From a virus: a stretch of 64,000 nt of DNA. The notes under the pieces are model-generated. The model was given only the letters and a program-made list of their open reading frames with translations, was not told the origin of the DNA and did not search any database. How positions within the stretch are numbered: the stretch's first letter is position 1; each line of letters starts with the position of its first letter. The DNA lies in IMG/VR virus record IMGVR_UViG_3300022924_000016, positions 1 to 64,000 of that record; one strand, 5' to 3'. The position numbers were made by a program, and so were the translations under genes. Below, one piece after another: positions 1 to 7,717 of the stretch.

Positions 1-109
1 TTGGATTGTGATTTTTTTTAGGCTCTAAAGAATCACCTTGCATATTAACCTTTTCGCCTTTTTGGTTTGTCCAACCGCTATAACTTCCATCTGGTAAATA
101 ATCTCCCAT
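1..109 (-). CDS. hypothetical protein, N-terminal part only
   Basis: The ATG at 109 opens a frame that runs off the left edge of the window. Thirty-six residues are visible, hydrophilic and starting MGDYLPDGSYSGW. It starts one base after the stop of the gene at 111-596, in the tightly packed leftward array. The visible part shows no recognisable domain. Confidence 0.65.
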   Translation of the reverse strand, partial: MGDYLPDGSYSGWTNQKGEKVNMQGDSLEPKKNHNP

Positions 110-110
110 T

Positions 111-596
111 TTACTTTTGTTTTAAAATTATAAGTTTTCCTTTGATTAGTTTTGATTCGTAGGATTGCCATTCTTTGTACTGTTCAGAAGTCCAAGAGTT
201 TTCCGAATCTCTTAATATGTTTGGTGTCTTTCCCATAGGATTTTTAAAGTAAATTTCATTAAAACGCAATAGGCTTCGGAAACTTTGCTCACTAGATTCT
301 AATGAAAATGATTTTTCTTCATAATCCCAAAACATTTCTTTTGGATGAAGTTCGCCTCCATACTTATATTCAGGAATATCAATTGATTCTTCGCATTCAA
401 TAAAATCGCCTTTAAAAATGTTTGTCTCAGTATCTGTGACTTCTCTTAGAATTTCGAAATTACCCTCTAATTTAGTCCAAGCGAGCCATTTCCCATCTTG
501 GAATATACATAACCAGTTAGTATTTGATATTTTGAATTTATTGGCTTCTAAAGGCACTTCATTCGCAATAAGATTTGTTGGGGTTAGGGTTTTCAT
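111..596 (-). CDS. hypothetical protein, 161 aa
   Basis: The frame starts MKTLTPTN with an A-rich leader, as many genes here do. It is soluble, rich in Trp, Glu and Lys, with a conserved-looking stretch WLCIFQDGKWLAW near residue 28 and a basic C-terminus. No signal peptide or membrane segment is seen. I do not recognise the family. Confidence 0.8.
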   Translation of the reverse strand: MKTLTPTNLIANEVPLEANKFKISNTNWLCIFQDGKWLAWTKLEGNFEILREVTDTETNIFKGDFIECEESIDIPEYKYGGELHPKEMFWDYEEKSFSLESSEQSFRSLLRFNEIYFKNPMGKTPNILRDSENSWTSEQYKEWQSYESKLIKGKLIILKQK

Positions 597-608
597 AGTT
601 TAATTATT

Positions 609-956
609 TTAGTGAAATACTTTTGCTCTTTCTTCAATAATTTCATCATACCTTCCTTTATATTTCACATAATAAGAGCCTGTTCTTTTGTCGATATAAG
701 TTACTTCAGCTTGTACTGTTCTTGCCGAACTTGTACTGTCGTATTGATATGCAATTATATCTCCTACTTTCATTTCGTTACTATTATATTCTTTTTTTAC
801 AATAGGATTTTCTTTTTCTAAATTTGCATAATATTCTCCTTCCTGTTCTTTTTGATATTTGTAACTTTCACTTGTATGTCTTTCAGAACAAATATCACAC
901 ATTCCTGCAGTACAAGTGTCGCAAATTGATTCTTCCAATTCTTCGTTGTTTTCCAT
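609..956 (-). CDS. hypothetical protein with N-terminal Cys cluster, 115 aa
   Basis: Residues 12-23 hold CDTCTAGMCDIC, two CxxC pairs that could bind one zinc ion. The C-terminal half (KVGDIIAYQYD, VTYIDKRTGSYYVKYKG) reads as a small beta-barrel resembling SH3-type folds. The function is unknown; a nucleic-acid or protein adaptor is possible but is only inference. Confidence 0.8.
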   Translation of the reverse strand: MENNEELEESICDTCTAGMCDICSERHTSESYKYQKEQEGEYYANLEKENPIVKKEYNSNEMKVGDIIAYQYDSTSSARTVQAEVTYIDKRTGSYYVKYKGRYDEIIEERAKVFH

Positions 957-993
957 AATTAATTATTTGTTAGTTATTCTGTTGCTGATTTAA

Positions 994-1188
994 TTAACGA
1001 GAAAGTCCGTTACGTTTCATTACTTTATCAAAAGCCTTTATCCCTATTTCAGCTTCCGCATCAGCTGATAAATCACCCTCATTATCAACATCAGCACAAC
1101 CAACCATCGCTTCAGCTGTATCAATAATACTTATAATTGCCAAAAGTTCTTTTTCGGTAACTTTTAATTGATAATATTTTGTTGCCAT
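994..1188 (-). CDS. hypothetical protein, 64 aa
   Basis: A short helical protein starting MATKYYQLKVTEKELL, with an acidic centre (DVDNEGDLSADAEAE). It ends two bases before the next leftward gene's neighbour region and is part of the small-gene array. No family is recognised. Confidence 0.7.
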   Translation of the reverse strand: MATKYYQLKVTEKELLAIISIIDTAEAMVGCADVDNEGDLSADAEAEIGIKAFDKVMKRNGLSR

Positions 1189-1189
1189 T

Positions 1190-1438
1190 CTAAACTTCTT
1201 TAATAATAGTTACATTTTTATTTTCCAATTTCTCCAATTGATTCTTAAGCTGGATTAACTTCTTTTCTTTGCGTTGTTCAGCGTTTTTTATTGCTTCTGA
1301 TTCTGTTTCAAACCATTCGCCAACATGAAAATAATTATTCCATGATGTTGATTCACAAACTATATTTGTTCCAGTTTCTTTAACTTCCATCAACAAAATA
1401 CCTCTTGTCAATGCGTACTTGGTTACGTAGACTTTCAT
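1190..1438 (-). CDS. hypothetical protein, 82 aa
   Basis: The N-terminal half is probably beta (MKVYVTKYALTRGILLMEV). The C-terminal half is a charged helix (ESEAIKNAEQRKEKKLIQLKNQ) likely to form a coiled coil. This two-part design is common in small early phage proteins. The function is unknown. Confidence 0.75.
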   Translation of the reverse strand: MKVYVTKYALTRGILLMEVKETGTNIVCESTSWNNYFHVGEWFETESEAIKNAEQRKEKKLIQLKNQLEKLENKNVTIIKEV

Positions 1439-1441
1439 AAA

Positions 1442-1927
1442 TTAATCAGTATAGGCGATGAATTCAAACCTTCCTGTTTTAGTGTCAAGTCTTTGAAATC
1501 TTCCTCCAAATGTTCCATCAATTTCTTTTCTTAATTGAGAAATTTCCATTGAAATTGGAAAAACGCCATACTTAATCATAGAAAAATGCGTATGACTTTT
1601 AGAACGATAATCAAATTTTTCAACTAGGTGTTTACTTTGATATAGGTTTTCAAATTCTTTTGCCAAAATCTGAATTTTTTCGTTCTCTTTTCTATAAAAT
1701 TCAGCTTGACCAGAATTAACGAAATGCTCATTATCTATTCTAATTGATTCCTGTTGTTCCTCATTTCCATCCCAGTCACATTCTGGACAATATTCTCTTG
1801 ATGTTTCGCAATAAGAACATGGCGGATTTATGTAGCAACTGCAACAACCATCTGAATCATGTTCTTGAATAATTCCTTTGCAGTTATCTCTATTGCAAAT
1901 GTCTCCTTTTGAATATCCTTCTTCCAT
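1442..1927 (-). CDS. Cys-rich hypothetical protein, 161 aa
   Basis: The first 50 residues contain eleven cysteines (CNRDNCKG, CCSCYINPPCSYC, YCPECDW), enough for two or more zinc sites. The remainder is helical and charged, ending FGGRFQRLDTKTGRFEF. The zinc-binding head suggests binding to nucleic acid or protein; no family is recognised. Confidence 0.8.
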   Translation of the reverse strand: MEEGYSKGDICNRDNCKGIIQEHDSDGCCSCYINPPCSYCETSREYCPECDWDGNEEQQESIRIDNEHFVNSGQAEFYRKENEKIQILAKEFENLYQSKHLVEKFDYRSKSHTHFSMIKYGVFPISMEISQLRKEIDGTFGGRFQRLDTKTGRFEFIAYTD

Positions 1928-1939
1928 AAATACTATTTT

Positions 1940-2350
1940 TTAGATTTTAAAGACTCCCCTATCTTTAGCCCAAAATCCTGAATAAAGCTTTGGATCAAAA
2001 TCATTAGATTTAAGGTAATCTCTATATTGTTTTTCTAGTTTTAAATTTTCTTTTAGCTCTTCAAAGTATAAATCTACTTTTTCTTCTTTTGTTCTTACTG
2101 TTTCTTTTATTTCAATTTCTTTTTCGGGCTTATATCCTACGATTTGATACTCCGTGTCTTTGAACAGTTCTCTATAGTTCCACACTTCTTGGATTATATA
2201 ACAGTAGTAATCTTCTGTTGATTCTTTTAGGTCTGTTCCTTCTATTGTATAATTGTTTCCTGCTTCTAGAGATTTTATCTTTAATCCTTTTGTCAGTTTT
2301 TCTTTTAGGTATATTCTGTTGTTAAATCTTGATGGTTGTACTGTTTTCAT
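1940..2350 (-). CDS. hypothetical protein, 136 aa
   Basis: The protein starts MKTVQPSRFNNRIY. An N-terminal beta-rich part (YTIEGTDLKEST) is followed by a highly charged Glu/Lys helix (KETVRTKEEKVDLYFEELKENLKLEKQYR). Its start overlaps the last 29 bases of the upstream gene at 2322-2501. It is soluble and of unknown function. Confidence 0.8.
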   Translation of the reverse strand: MKTVQPSRFNNRIYLKEKLTKGLKIKSLEAGNNYTIEGTDLKESTEDYYCYIIQEVWNYRELFKDTEYQIVGYKPEKEIEIKETVRTKEEKVDLYFEELKENLKLEKQYRDYLKSNDFDPKLYSGFWAKDRGVFKI

Positions 2351-2501
2351 TTAGAAAGTTTAATAATGTTTGTTTTAATCCTCTTTTTCTTTTAGCTATT
2401 ATGATAAGCTGTTCTATGTTTAACTTTTCTAGCTGTTTTTTTGTAGGCGGATTTTGAAGCCATCCTGTTGAAATACCTTCACCGTTTGTAAAATTTATCA
2501 T
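2322..2501 (-). CDS. hypothetical protein, 59 aa
   Basis: I chose the ATG at 2501 (MINFTNGEGISTGW), which follows the previous stop at 2503 directly; the frame stays open upstream but would overlap that gene. It carries a basic helix (IIIAKRKRGLKQTLL). The C-terminus overlaps the next gene by 29 bases in another frame. Function unknown. Confidence 0.6.
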   Translation of the reverse strand: MINFTNGEGISTGWLQNPPTKKQLEKLNIEQLIIIAKRKRGLKQTLLNFLNENSTTIKI

Positions 2502-2502
2502 T

Positions 2503-2871
2503 TTAATTATTCTTTTTACGGCGATTTTTAAATAAGTTGTAGATAATAACAGGGATTCCACAAAATAAAGCTATCAATCCCATTTCTATTAAGCCTCTTC
2601 TTGCTAATTGGTAGTGGGGGATATAGAAGTCTGAACCTTTAGCTCGTCTTGCAAAGTTCCCTCCGCAGAAACCATTTTCTATTCTTTTTACCAAGAAAGC
2701 TTCCTCTGCCAAACTTTCAGTCAAAGGATTAGTTCCTAAAAAGATATTTCTTGAAGAATACTCAGGAAATTGGTACACATCAAAACCTAAAATTGGGAAC
2801 ATATAAACTTCTCCAACTTTTATATCTCTCCTTAAGAACCACTGTTTTTGACTATCTGTGAATAATTTCAT
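2503..2871 (-). CDS. hypothetical membrane-anchored protein, 122 aa
   Basis: A soluble N-terminal domain of about 95 residues (MKLFTDSQKQWFLRRDIKVG) is followed by one hydrophobic segment near residues 95-113 (GLIALFCGIPVIIYNLF) and a basic tail (KNRRKKNN). A tail-anchored inner-membrane topology with the N-terminal domain in the cytoplasm fits. It is the first gene after a terminator and promoter. Confidence 0.8.
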   Translation of the reverse strand: MKLFTDSQKQWFLRRDIKVGEVYMFPILGFDVYQFPEYSSRNIFLGTNPLTESLAEEAFLVKRIENGFCGGNFARRAKGSDFYIPHYQLARRGLIEMGLIALFCGIPVIIYNLFKNRRKKNN

Positions 2872-2888
2872 ATCTTATTTTGTTTCTA

Positions 2889-2896
2889 CAAATATA
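2889..2896 (-). promoter_or_regulatory. Bacteroidetes-type promoter, -7 box TATATTTG
   Basis: On the minus strand TATATTTG matches the TAnnTTTG box. TTT sits at the -33 position with a 19-base spacer (consensus TTG). It lies 18 bases upstream of the gene at 2503-2871 and just downstream of a terminator hairpin, so it marks an operon boundary. Confidence 0.6.
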
Positions 2897-2933
2897 CTAA
2901 TGTTTATCTGATATTAAAGTTAAGACTTAGTTA

Positions 2934-2962
2934 AAATAAAAAAGACAGCTATTATACTGTCT
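2934..2962 (-). terminator. rho-independent terminator at operon boundary
   Basis: In minus orientation a perfect 6-bp stem AGACAG/CTGTCT (2943-2948 with 2957-2962) with an 8-base loop is followed by TTTTTATTTT. The stem touches the stop codon of the gene at 2962-3156. The same arm sequence recurs in a larger element at 11493-11560. Confidence 0.75.
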
Positions 2963-3156
2963 CATTTTGATAATTTCGCCGATAAAAAGATTAGAAACAG
3001 TAGAATAACAACAGCTAAAACACTAAACAATCCTAAAACTAAAGGAATCCAAATAGGACTAAATACCCAAAGCCAAGTAATTTCAGTCCCTGTTAGTTTT
3101 AACAAAATAAATACGATGAACAAAGTCACAATAAATTCTAGGAACTTTCTTAACAT
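2962..3156 (-). CDS. small membrane protein with two helices, 64 aa
   Basis: Almost the whole protein is hydrophobic: residues 5-22 (FLEFIVTLFIVFILLKL) and 33-60 (WIPLVLGLFSVLAVVILLFLIFL), separated by a short loop. It resembles small phage inner-membrane proteins. It is the last gene before the terminator and overlaps the upstream stop by a few bases. Confidence 0.8.
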   Translation of the reverse strand: MLRKFLEFIVTLFIVFILLKLTGTEITWLWVFSPIWIPLVLGLFSVLAVVILLFLIFLSAKLSK

Positions 3157-3374
3157 CTTCTAAATAATTTAAGTTTCTTTTTTATACTCTTTTTCCCGCC
3201 CGAAATCTCTGAAATCCTTTCTTCACATTGCTCCCTCGAACCAAATACTTCTATCTTGCCTGTGAAAGGTTCAGTTAAAACTTCTGATAAGATATGAATT
3301 CCAAACCAATACTCATCTATCCTGATAAAATAATTCAAGCCTTGTTCTACTATTGTGTGTTTAGTCTTTTTCAT
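3150..3374 (-). CDS. hypothetical protein, 74 aa
   Basis: I chose the ATG at 3374 (MKKTKHTIVEQG) because it overlaps the upstream stop as ATGA; the frame is open further upstream inside that gene. A beta-rich body (YFIRIDEYWFGIHIL, GKIEVFGSREQCEERI) ends in a very basic tail (KKSIKKKLKLFRRC). Function unknown. Confidence 0.75.
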   Translation of the reverse strand: MKKTKHTIVEQGLNYFIRIDEYWFGIHILSEVLTEPFTGKIEVFGSREQCEERISEISGGKKSIKKKLKLFRRC

Positions 3375-3532
3375 ACCAGTCCAATTAATAAACAGCTCAT
3401 CCCTATAAGGAACATGCCACAAAAACATCTACCCCAAATACCCTCCTCTGTATATTTATTCCAAGTCACTAAAACATAACCCCAATATAAAGCATTTAAA
3501 AGTATCAGTAAAATTATAATAAAGTCTTTCAT
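3371..3532 (-). CDS. small membrane protein, 53 aa
   Basis: Starts MKDFIIILLILLNALYWGY, one transmembrane helix, then a short polar loop (TWNKYTEEGIWGR) and a second helix (CGMFLIGMSCLLIGLV). Start and stop both overlap their neighbours as ATGA, which supports translational coupling. No known family. Confidence 0.75.
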   Translation of the reverse strand: MKDFIIILLILLNALYWGYVLVTWNKYTEEGIWGRCFCGMFLIGMSCLLIGLV

Positions 3533-3699
3533 TCTTCTATATGATTTCCAATTAATTTACAAACCCACACATTTTCCAATTCATACATCCCGCAAGTTAT
3601 AAAGGCATCGTTTTGTGTTTCAAACAGTTTTATCTCATCTTCGTCATTTCTAAAATAACCCATATCTCTTAGGTCTATGATTACATATTTATTTTTCAT
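3529..3699 (-). CDS. hypothetical protein, 56 aa
   Basis: A small acidic protein, MKNKYVIIDLRDMG, with two Cys (ITCGMYE, VWVCKL). It overlaps the upstream and downstream genes by 4 bases as ATGA. Soluble, no recognised motif. Confidence 0.75.
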   Translation of the reverse strand: MKNKYVIIDLRDMGYFRNDEDEIKLFETQNDAFITCGMYELENVWVCKLIGNHIEE

Positions 3700-4010
3700 A
3701 CTTCCAAAGCTTTTAATATTACTGCTTCTAGAGCGTCTTCATAAGTACTATATTTACCGTTTTCTCCCGCCTCAGATAACTCAGGAATTTCCGCACACCT
3801 CTTTGCTGTTAAATCGTACCCTGAAAAGTTCCACTCCCTTAAAATGTTTATGTCTATAACAAAGTGAATACTGCAATACTCTCTAATAAACTTTTGGATA
3901 TAAGCCAGCTGTATAAACTTAGGAATGTCCCAAAACATTGCTGTGTAAGGAGCTAACTCTTGTTCTGCCAGCCACTTTTCAAATCCTAACTTAATTAATT
4001 TTTCTTTCAT
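3696..4010 (-). CDS. hypothetical protein, 104 aa
   Basis: Starts MKEKLIKLGFEKWLAEQ. It is rich in aromatic residues and mostly helical (YTAMFWDIPKFIQLAYIQKFIREY). The pattern of a wing-like N-terminus and an acidic C-terminus (YSTYEDALEAVILKALEV) is common in small phage proteins. No function can be assigned. Confidence 0.8.
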   Translation of the reverse strand: MKEKLIKLGFEKWLAEQELAPYTAMFWDIPKFIQLAYIQKFIREYCSIHFVIDINILREWNFSGYDLTAKRCAEIPELSEAGENGKYSTYEDALEAVILKALEV

Positions 4011-4180
4011 AGTAATTCCCCATTAATTACATCATCCACGGAATCTTCTACAGATTCAATAACATTATCTATAACTTTTCCTGTATTCTCAAAATCCCCT
4101 TTTAAAGTGTCAGTTACTACGACAATAGGAGATATAGCCACGTTTAAAGCCCCTTTTAAAATGTTTCCAAATAGTCTCAT
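4007..4180 (-). CDS. small conserved-looking phage protein, 57 aa
   Basis: Starts MRLFGNILKGALNVAISP, an amphipathic or weakly hydrophobic N-terminus, followed by an acidic helix (VIDNVIESVEDSVDDVINGE). The same architecture occurs in small proteins of many Bacteroidetes phages; that is recollection, not a search. The start overlaps the upstream stop as TAATG and the end overlaps the next start as ATGA. Confidence 0.75.
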   Translation of the reverse strand: MRLFGNILKGALNVAISPIVVVTDTLKGDFENTGKVIDNVIESVEDSVDDVINGELL

Positions 4181-4416
4181 TAGTTTTTTAGTTTTAAAGA
4201 TTCAAAAGTATTAAAAGTTGAAATTATCACACTGAAAATTAAAAGTATTACTAAAGTCAAATCGTTTTTTAGGAGAGCTAAAACTGTTGCTATTGATATA
4301 AGTAGGCTACAAACAGCTAAAATTCTTGAGTTGTATATTTCATTACGTACTTTGAAATTTAAGTAGAACAGTAATATATGCAATCCTATAAAAATAGTTT
4401 CCAGAATTATAATCAT
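4180..4416 (-). CDS. membrane protein with three helices, 78 aa
   Basis: Three hydrophobic segments are visible: residues 2-22 (IIILETIFIGLHILLFYLNF), 30-46 (SRILAVCSLLISIATVLALL) and 52-68 (LTLVILLIFSVIIST). A short polar tail follows. Function unknown; location in the host inner membrane is inferred. Confidence 0.8.
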   Translation of the reverse strand: MIIILETIFIGLHILLFYLNFKVRNEIYNSRILAVCSLLISIATVLALLKNDLTLVILLIFSVIISTFNTFESLKLKN

Positions 4417-4444
4417 TTTTTCTTGTTTTTAATTTTGTTATAAT

Positions 4445-5158
4445 CTATTTGTTTTTACTGCCGAAATATTTTAAGTAAATTTTATAATCCTCTGAGATTT
4501 TTTCAGCTACCTCTCTTAAGTCTTTTAAAGCCTTTTCTGCACGTTCTTTAGAGTAAGGTGTAGGAATCACTTTTACTTCTCCTGACAGTCTCATTTTGAA
4601 GTTTCCTGTGCCGCTTAAACTACTTCCCTTACGACCCAAACCAAAAACCTCTGATTTTGTAACTGTAAAACCTTTCTGCTCTCTTTCATGACAGTATAAT
4701 GTTGTCTGATTATAGTCCTCTGACTCGTATTTTTCAGGTTTTGATAAATTTAAGGATTTATAATCTCTGATTTCAACATTTTTACCATCATAGCAAGCCC
4801 TATCTATAAATCCTTGTGCACAAAAATCTCCACAATCGATAATGACTTCTTCTTCATATACGCAGTTATTAGGATAATCTACCTTACTTAAGAGTATTTC
4901 GCAATCTTCTAATGATAGGCAACCTCTATCAGGAGTTTTATTTTTTTCTCCTATGTGCTGGATATACTCACCGCAACTAGATCCAAATTCCGCAAATTCG
5001 CCACTTGGTAATTTTATGCCTGAAAAATACTGCACATAATAGTCATTTTGATACTCTAAGTCTTTATAAGAACTGTATTGACTATAGCTAATCTTAGGCT
5101 TTCCTTTTAAATGTGGATACAGGCCTTTATCATCTTCAAAAATTCTTGGTAGTTGCAT
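4445..5158 (-). CDS. PD-(D/E)XK nuclease, Cas4/RecB-like
   Basis: The 237-residue protein carries a clear PD-(D/E)XK nuclease core: G-F-I-D at residues 116-119, the strand EIRDYK at 129-134 (catalytic E129, D132, K134), and an upstream helix FAEFGSSCGEYIQ near 55-67 like the motif preceding the core in Cas4/RecB exonucleases. A downstream Tyr-rich helix (YNQTTLYCHE) matches the QxxxY region loosely. It ends one base before the DEDD exonuclease gene and is probably co-translated with it, so the two likely process DNA ends together. No four-cysteine iron-sulphur cluster is evident. The nuclease class is well supported; the exact role (recombination end-resection or host DNA degradation) is inference. 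Confidence 0.8.
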   Translation of the reverse strand: MQLPRIFEDDKGLYPHLKGKPKISYSQYSSYKDLEYQNDYYVQYFSGIKLPSGEFAEFGSSCGEYIQHIGEKNKTPDRGCLSLEDCEILLSKVDYPNNCVYEEEVIIDCGDFCAQGFIDRACYDGKNVEIRDYKSLNLSKPEKYESEDYNQTTLYCHEREQKGFTVTKSEVFGLGRKGSSLSGTGNFKMRLSGEVKVIPTPYSKERAEKALKDLREVAEKISEDYKIYLKYFGSKNK

Positions 5159-6118
5159 TTATAGTGTTTTAAAAAATTCTGTTACTTCTTCTGTCCTAGC
5201 CTCGTTAATTTCTTTTAATTCTTTTTTATTTTGTGCCATCACATCCACCTTTTCAAGATAATGAGCTAAAACTAATTTCAAGACTGTTGGTTTGTCTTTT
5301 TTCAGTATTTTCAAAGCTTTCAATTCTTTTTTAACTTCTTCTGTGAACGATTTACTTTGATAAAGTTTTGTCAGTAGTGGCACTTCCTCTACAAAATCTT
5401 CCGTTTTATCTACTACATCTGTAATGAAACCTCTTTTGCCTTGTAGGGCGCAAAAAAGTTCGGCTACTGCTTTTACGTCTTTCTTACAATAATCTGAGAT
5501 TCTTTGAATACCTCCTTCATAATAAACTCTGCTTACATCGGCTCCTGAAATATCATCTTTTGGCGTATCTACACCACTGAGCATGCACATTGCATCTAAA
5601 GATAGATTATAGTAATAAGTTCCCTTAGTAATTGTCATAGTATCGTACATGCCCTCTGCAATTACCCACGGTTTAGCTTCTGAATCATTGAACCTGTCAG
5701 AAATTATTGTCAAATCAATATTTTCCTCTAAAGATTTTAGACGTATCGTTGGAATATCGAATGAAATAATGTTGTGTCCACAAGGGATAAATCCCGTGGA
5801 ATTTAAAATATTATAAAACTGTTCTATAACTTCTTTCTGCGAACCCGTCAAAGATTTTAAATAAAGTGTAGTATCCTTGATATAACCTACTGTTATACAT
5901 ACAATCTTGTTAAAAACAGGGTCTAATGCACCATTTAAAATATAATGCTCTTGAACATCATTTGAAGGAGGCAATTTAGAATTTTCTTTATCTCTTAATT
6001 TCCACGCATATAAATCATACTCCTTAGAGTTAATGTCCAGGCTGTTATTTCTTCTGACTGTTTCACAATCTAGGAAAAGTAATTTTTCTAAATCTTGTTT
6101 TCTTACTCTACTATTCAT
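5159..6118 (-). CDS. 3'-5' exonuclease, DEDD (PolB exonuclease-like)
   Basis: All three exonuclease motifs are visible in this 319-residue protein: Exo I FLDCET (D17, E19), Exo II GHNIISFDIP (N116, D121) and Exo III YCKKDVKAV (Y210, D214; the YxxxD form). The order and spacing match stand-alone relatives of the family-B DNA polymerase exonuclease domain. No polymerase domain follows; the last 90 residues are a Lys-rich helical tail. It sits directly upstream of the Cas4/RecB-like nuclease gene with no gap. Proofreading in trans for a polymerase outside the window, or DNA end processing, are both possible. Confidence 0.85.
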   Translation of the reverse strand: MNSRVRKQDLEKLLFLDCETVRRNNSLDINSKEYDLYAWKLRDKENSKLPPSNDVQEHYILNGALDPVFNKIVCITVGYIKDTTLYLKSLTGSQKEVIEQFYNILNSTGFIPCGHNIISFDIPTIRLKSLEENIDLTIISDRFNDSEAKPWVIAEGMYDTMTITKGTYYYNLSLDAMCMLSGVDTPKDDISGADVSRVYYEGGIQRISDYCKKDVKAVAELFCALQGKRGFITDVVDKTEDFVEEVPLLTKLYQSKSFTEEVKKELKALKILKKDKPTVLKLVLAHYLEKVDVMAQNKKELKEINEARTEEVTEFFKTL

Positions 6119-6126
6119 TTATTTGA

Positions 6127-6540
6127 TTATTGATTAAACATTCTTGATTCCTTAAAAACTTCAAAGAATAGTTCAGAGGCTTCTAGAGCTTCTTTCTCTG
6201 ACTTAAATAAAAGGCGCGCAGAAGAACTAGAAAGACCATAGCCGTAATTCGCACAGTCCAGACGAAATTCATCTAAGTAGAGCCACAAGTAGTACTTTCT
6301 CTCATTTTTGTCTTTAAAATTTGGAATCCAACCCTTATTATAATAAGCTACAATCATACACTCTTTTTGATAAGCTTTTACGTGATTTGGAATACTTTGA
6401 TACAGCTTATTAAACTCTTCTTCTGTTGTACTGTGATACTCATATACCTTGTCCATAGGACTAAGTTTCTTGGCATCTTCTAAAATTTTACTCAGTTCTT
6501 CTACAGTGTAATCAGAACCATTAATGTTAATTGTTTTCAT
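6127..6540 (-). CDS. hypothetical protein, 137 aa
   Basis: Starts MKTININGSDYTVEELSKIL. The central part is aromatic (YYNKGWIPNFKDKNERKYYLWLYLDEFRLD), and the C-terminus ends in a helix ASELFFEVFKESRMF. This looks like a common phage protein in which a substrate-like WIPNxxD segment is followed by an aromatic helix, but I cannot name the family. Confidence 0.8.
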   Translation of the reverse strand: MKTININGSDYTVEELSKILEDAKKLSPMDKVYEYHSTTEEEFNKLYQSIPNHVKAYQKECMIVAYYNKGWIPNFKDKNERKYYLWLYLDEFRLDCANYGYGLSSSSARLLFKSEKEALEASELFFEVFKESRMFNQ

Positions 6541-6552
6541 AATAGTTATAAT

Positions 6553-6843
6553 TTATAGTTTTTCTTCGTTACCTTGCCAAGCTTCTCTTTTCTTGCCTTT
6601 TTTATTATCGGAACCATCTTTGTTAAGTTCCACACCAAAATAAACACAGCTTGGATATTTTTCTCCAAACCCGACCTTAGATTTAATTGTTTCTACTCTG
6701 ATTCTTCCAATACGGTCTTGAAATATGTCTCCTACTTTATAAGGGTTGTTTGATAGAGCGTAATCTTTAACCAAAAGTTTTTTCTTATTTTCAAAGTCGG
6801 CTTGCAACTCTTGCATTGCTTTGTCATATTCTAATTTTTCCAT
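6553..6843 (-). CDS. hypothetical protein, 96 aa
   Basis: An N-terminal helix (MEKLEYDKAMQELQADFENKKKLL) leads into a beta-rich part (YKVGDIFQDRIGRIRVETIKS) that looks like a small barrel. Its start codon lies 5 bases downstream of a TATATTTG promoter box. Function unknown. Confidence 0.8.
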   Translation of the reverse strand: MEKLEYDKAMQELQADFENKKKLLVKDYALSNNPYKVGDIFQDRIGRIRVETIKSKVGFGEKYPSCVYFGVELNKDGSDNKKGKKREAWQGNEEKL

Positions 6844-6847
6844 TTGA

Positions 6848-6855
6848 CAAATATA
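6848..6855 (-). promoter_or_regulatory. probable -7 promoter box TATATTTG
   Basis: TATATTTG on the minus strand matches TAnnTTTG exactly, but no TTG is present at the expected -33 position. It is so close to the ATG at 6843 that a transcript would be almost leaderless. The weak upstream element lowers confidence. Confidence 0.4.
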
Positions 6856-6895
6856 AAGATTATTTATTTACTAGTTGTTAATAGTTTGCTAAATT

Positions 6896-7222
6896 TTACA
6901 AACAGTCTTTTAATTGATTAATTCTACTTTGTTCTATTATTTTCATCTTTTGCGCCATTTCTACAGTCTTTAAGTGAATTAAATCTAAAATTTCTTTCTT
7001 GATTTTTGATATTTCCGCCGATTTTAAAGATTTATTCAAGAATATCTCTCCACAAGAAGCTACTATGGCGTTATCTAAAATCAAAACTGTTCCTCCTGTT
7101 TGAGTTTCGATGTAAATATTATCAGTATTCACATAAATTTCTTTGCGGTTTTGATAAGCCTTTAAACAGACCTCTAAAACTGTCTTTGATTCTTCTGTTA
7201 GTTTAGTTTTTAAAAACTCCAT
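6896..7222 (-). CDS. hypothetical protein, 108 aa
   Basis: Starts MEFLKTKLTEESKTV. A beta-hairpin core (YVNTDNIYIETQTGGTVLILDN) is flanked by helices, ending MAQKMKIIEQSRINQLKDCL. Its start overlaps the end of the upstream gene by 20 bases. Unknown function. Confidence 0.75.
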   Translation of the reverse strand: MEFLKTKLTEESKTVLEVCLKAYQNRKEIYVNTDNIYIETQTGGTVLILDNAIVASCGEIFLNKSLKSAEISKIKKEILDLIHLKTVEMAQKMKIIEQSRINQLKDCL

Positions 7223-7526
7223 TTTGTATCTTTAATTTTAATTTCTTCCATATTTCTTTTCTGTCATCCTTTGAATAAATGTTTTTAATAATCTTTTTTG
7301 TTAGTAATTTTAGCGCAAATTCCGTATTATGTAAATCATTATCACATTTTACAATTTTATCATTACCTATAAGAAGTCCATTTTTGAATACAAGGCATTG
7401 TGTTACTAATGGGAAAGTTTTATTTCTTGCTCGTCCATAGATTCGTCTACCTCTTAAATAGAGTAGTTTGTATCTGACACTTTGGTCATCTACTGTATGC
7501 TCTAATTCAAATAGAATATTTTCCAT
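7203..7526 (-). CDS. hypothetical protein, 107 aa
   Basis: Starts MENILFELEHTVDDQSVRYKLL and is basic, with a strongly positive centre (YLRGRRIYGRARNKTF) and tail. This suggests contact with nucleic acid, but no domain is recognised. Confidence 0.75.
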   Translation of the reverse strand: MENILFELEHTVDDQSVRYKLLYLRGRRIYGRARNKTFPLVTQCLVFKNGLLIGNDKIVKCDNDLHNTEFALKLLTKKIIKNIYSKDDRKEIWKKLKLKIQNGVFKN

Positions 7527-7531
7527 AAATG

Positions 7532-7717
7532 TTATACTTTATCTCTTTTAATTAATATTTCCGCTTGTTCTTGCGTATTTCTATTATAAAAATAGCCCCC
7601 GCCTGTAATAATCCATTCTTCCGTAGAGTCTACGCTAATTGAATTCAAACAAGTGCGCCCTGTCTTTAGGCACTTAAAGGCTATTAATTTTGTCTTAGAG
7701 TAGATGTCTTTATCCAA
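7532..7717 (-). CDS. hypothetical protein, 61 aa, TTG start
   Basis: The frame opens with TTG GAT AAA at 7717 inside the last codons of the upstream gene; no ATG precedes the conserved-looking part. The protein holds KLIAFKCLKTGRTC and WIITGGGYFYNRNTQEQAEIL. Unknown function; the TTG start is inference from the tight coupling. Confidence 0.6.
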   Translation of the reverse strand: MDKDIYSKTKLIAFKCLKTGRTCLNSISVDSTEEWIITGGGYFYNRNTQEQAEILIKRDKV

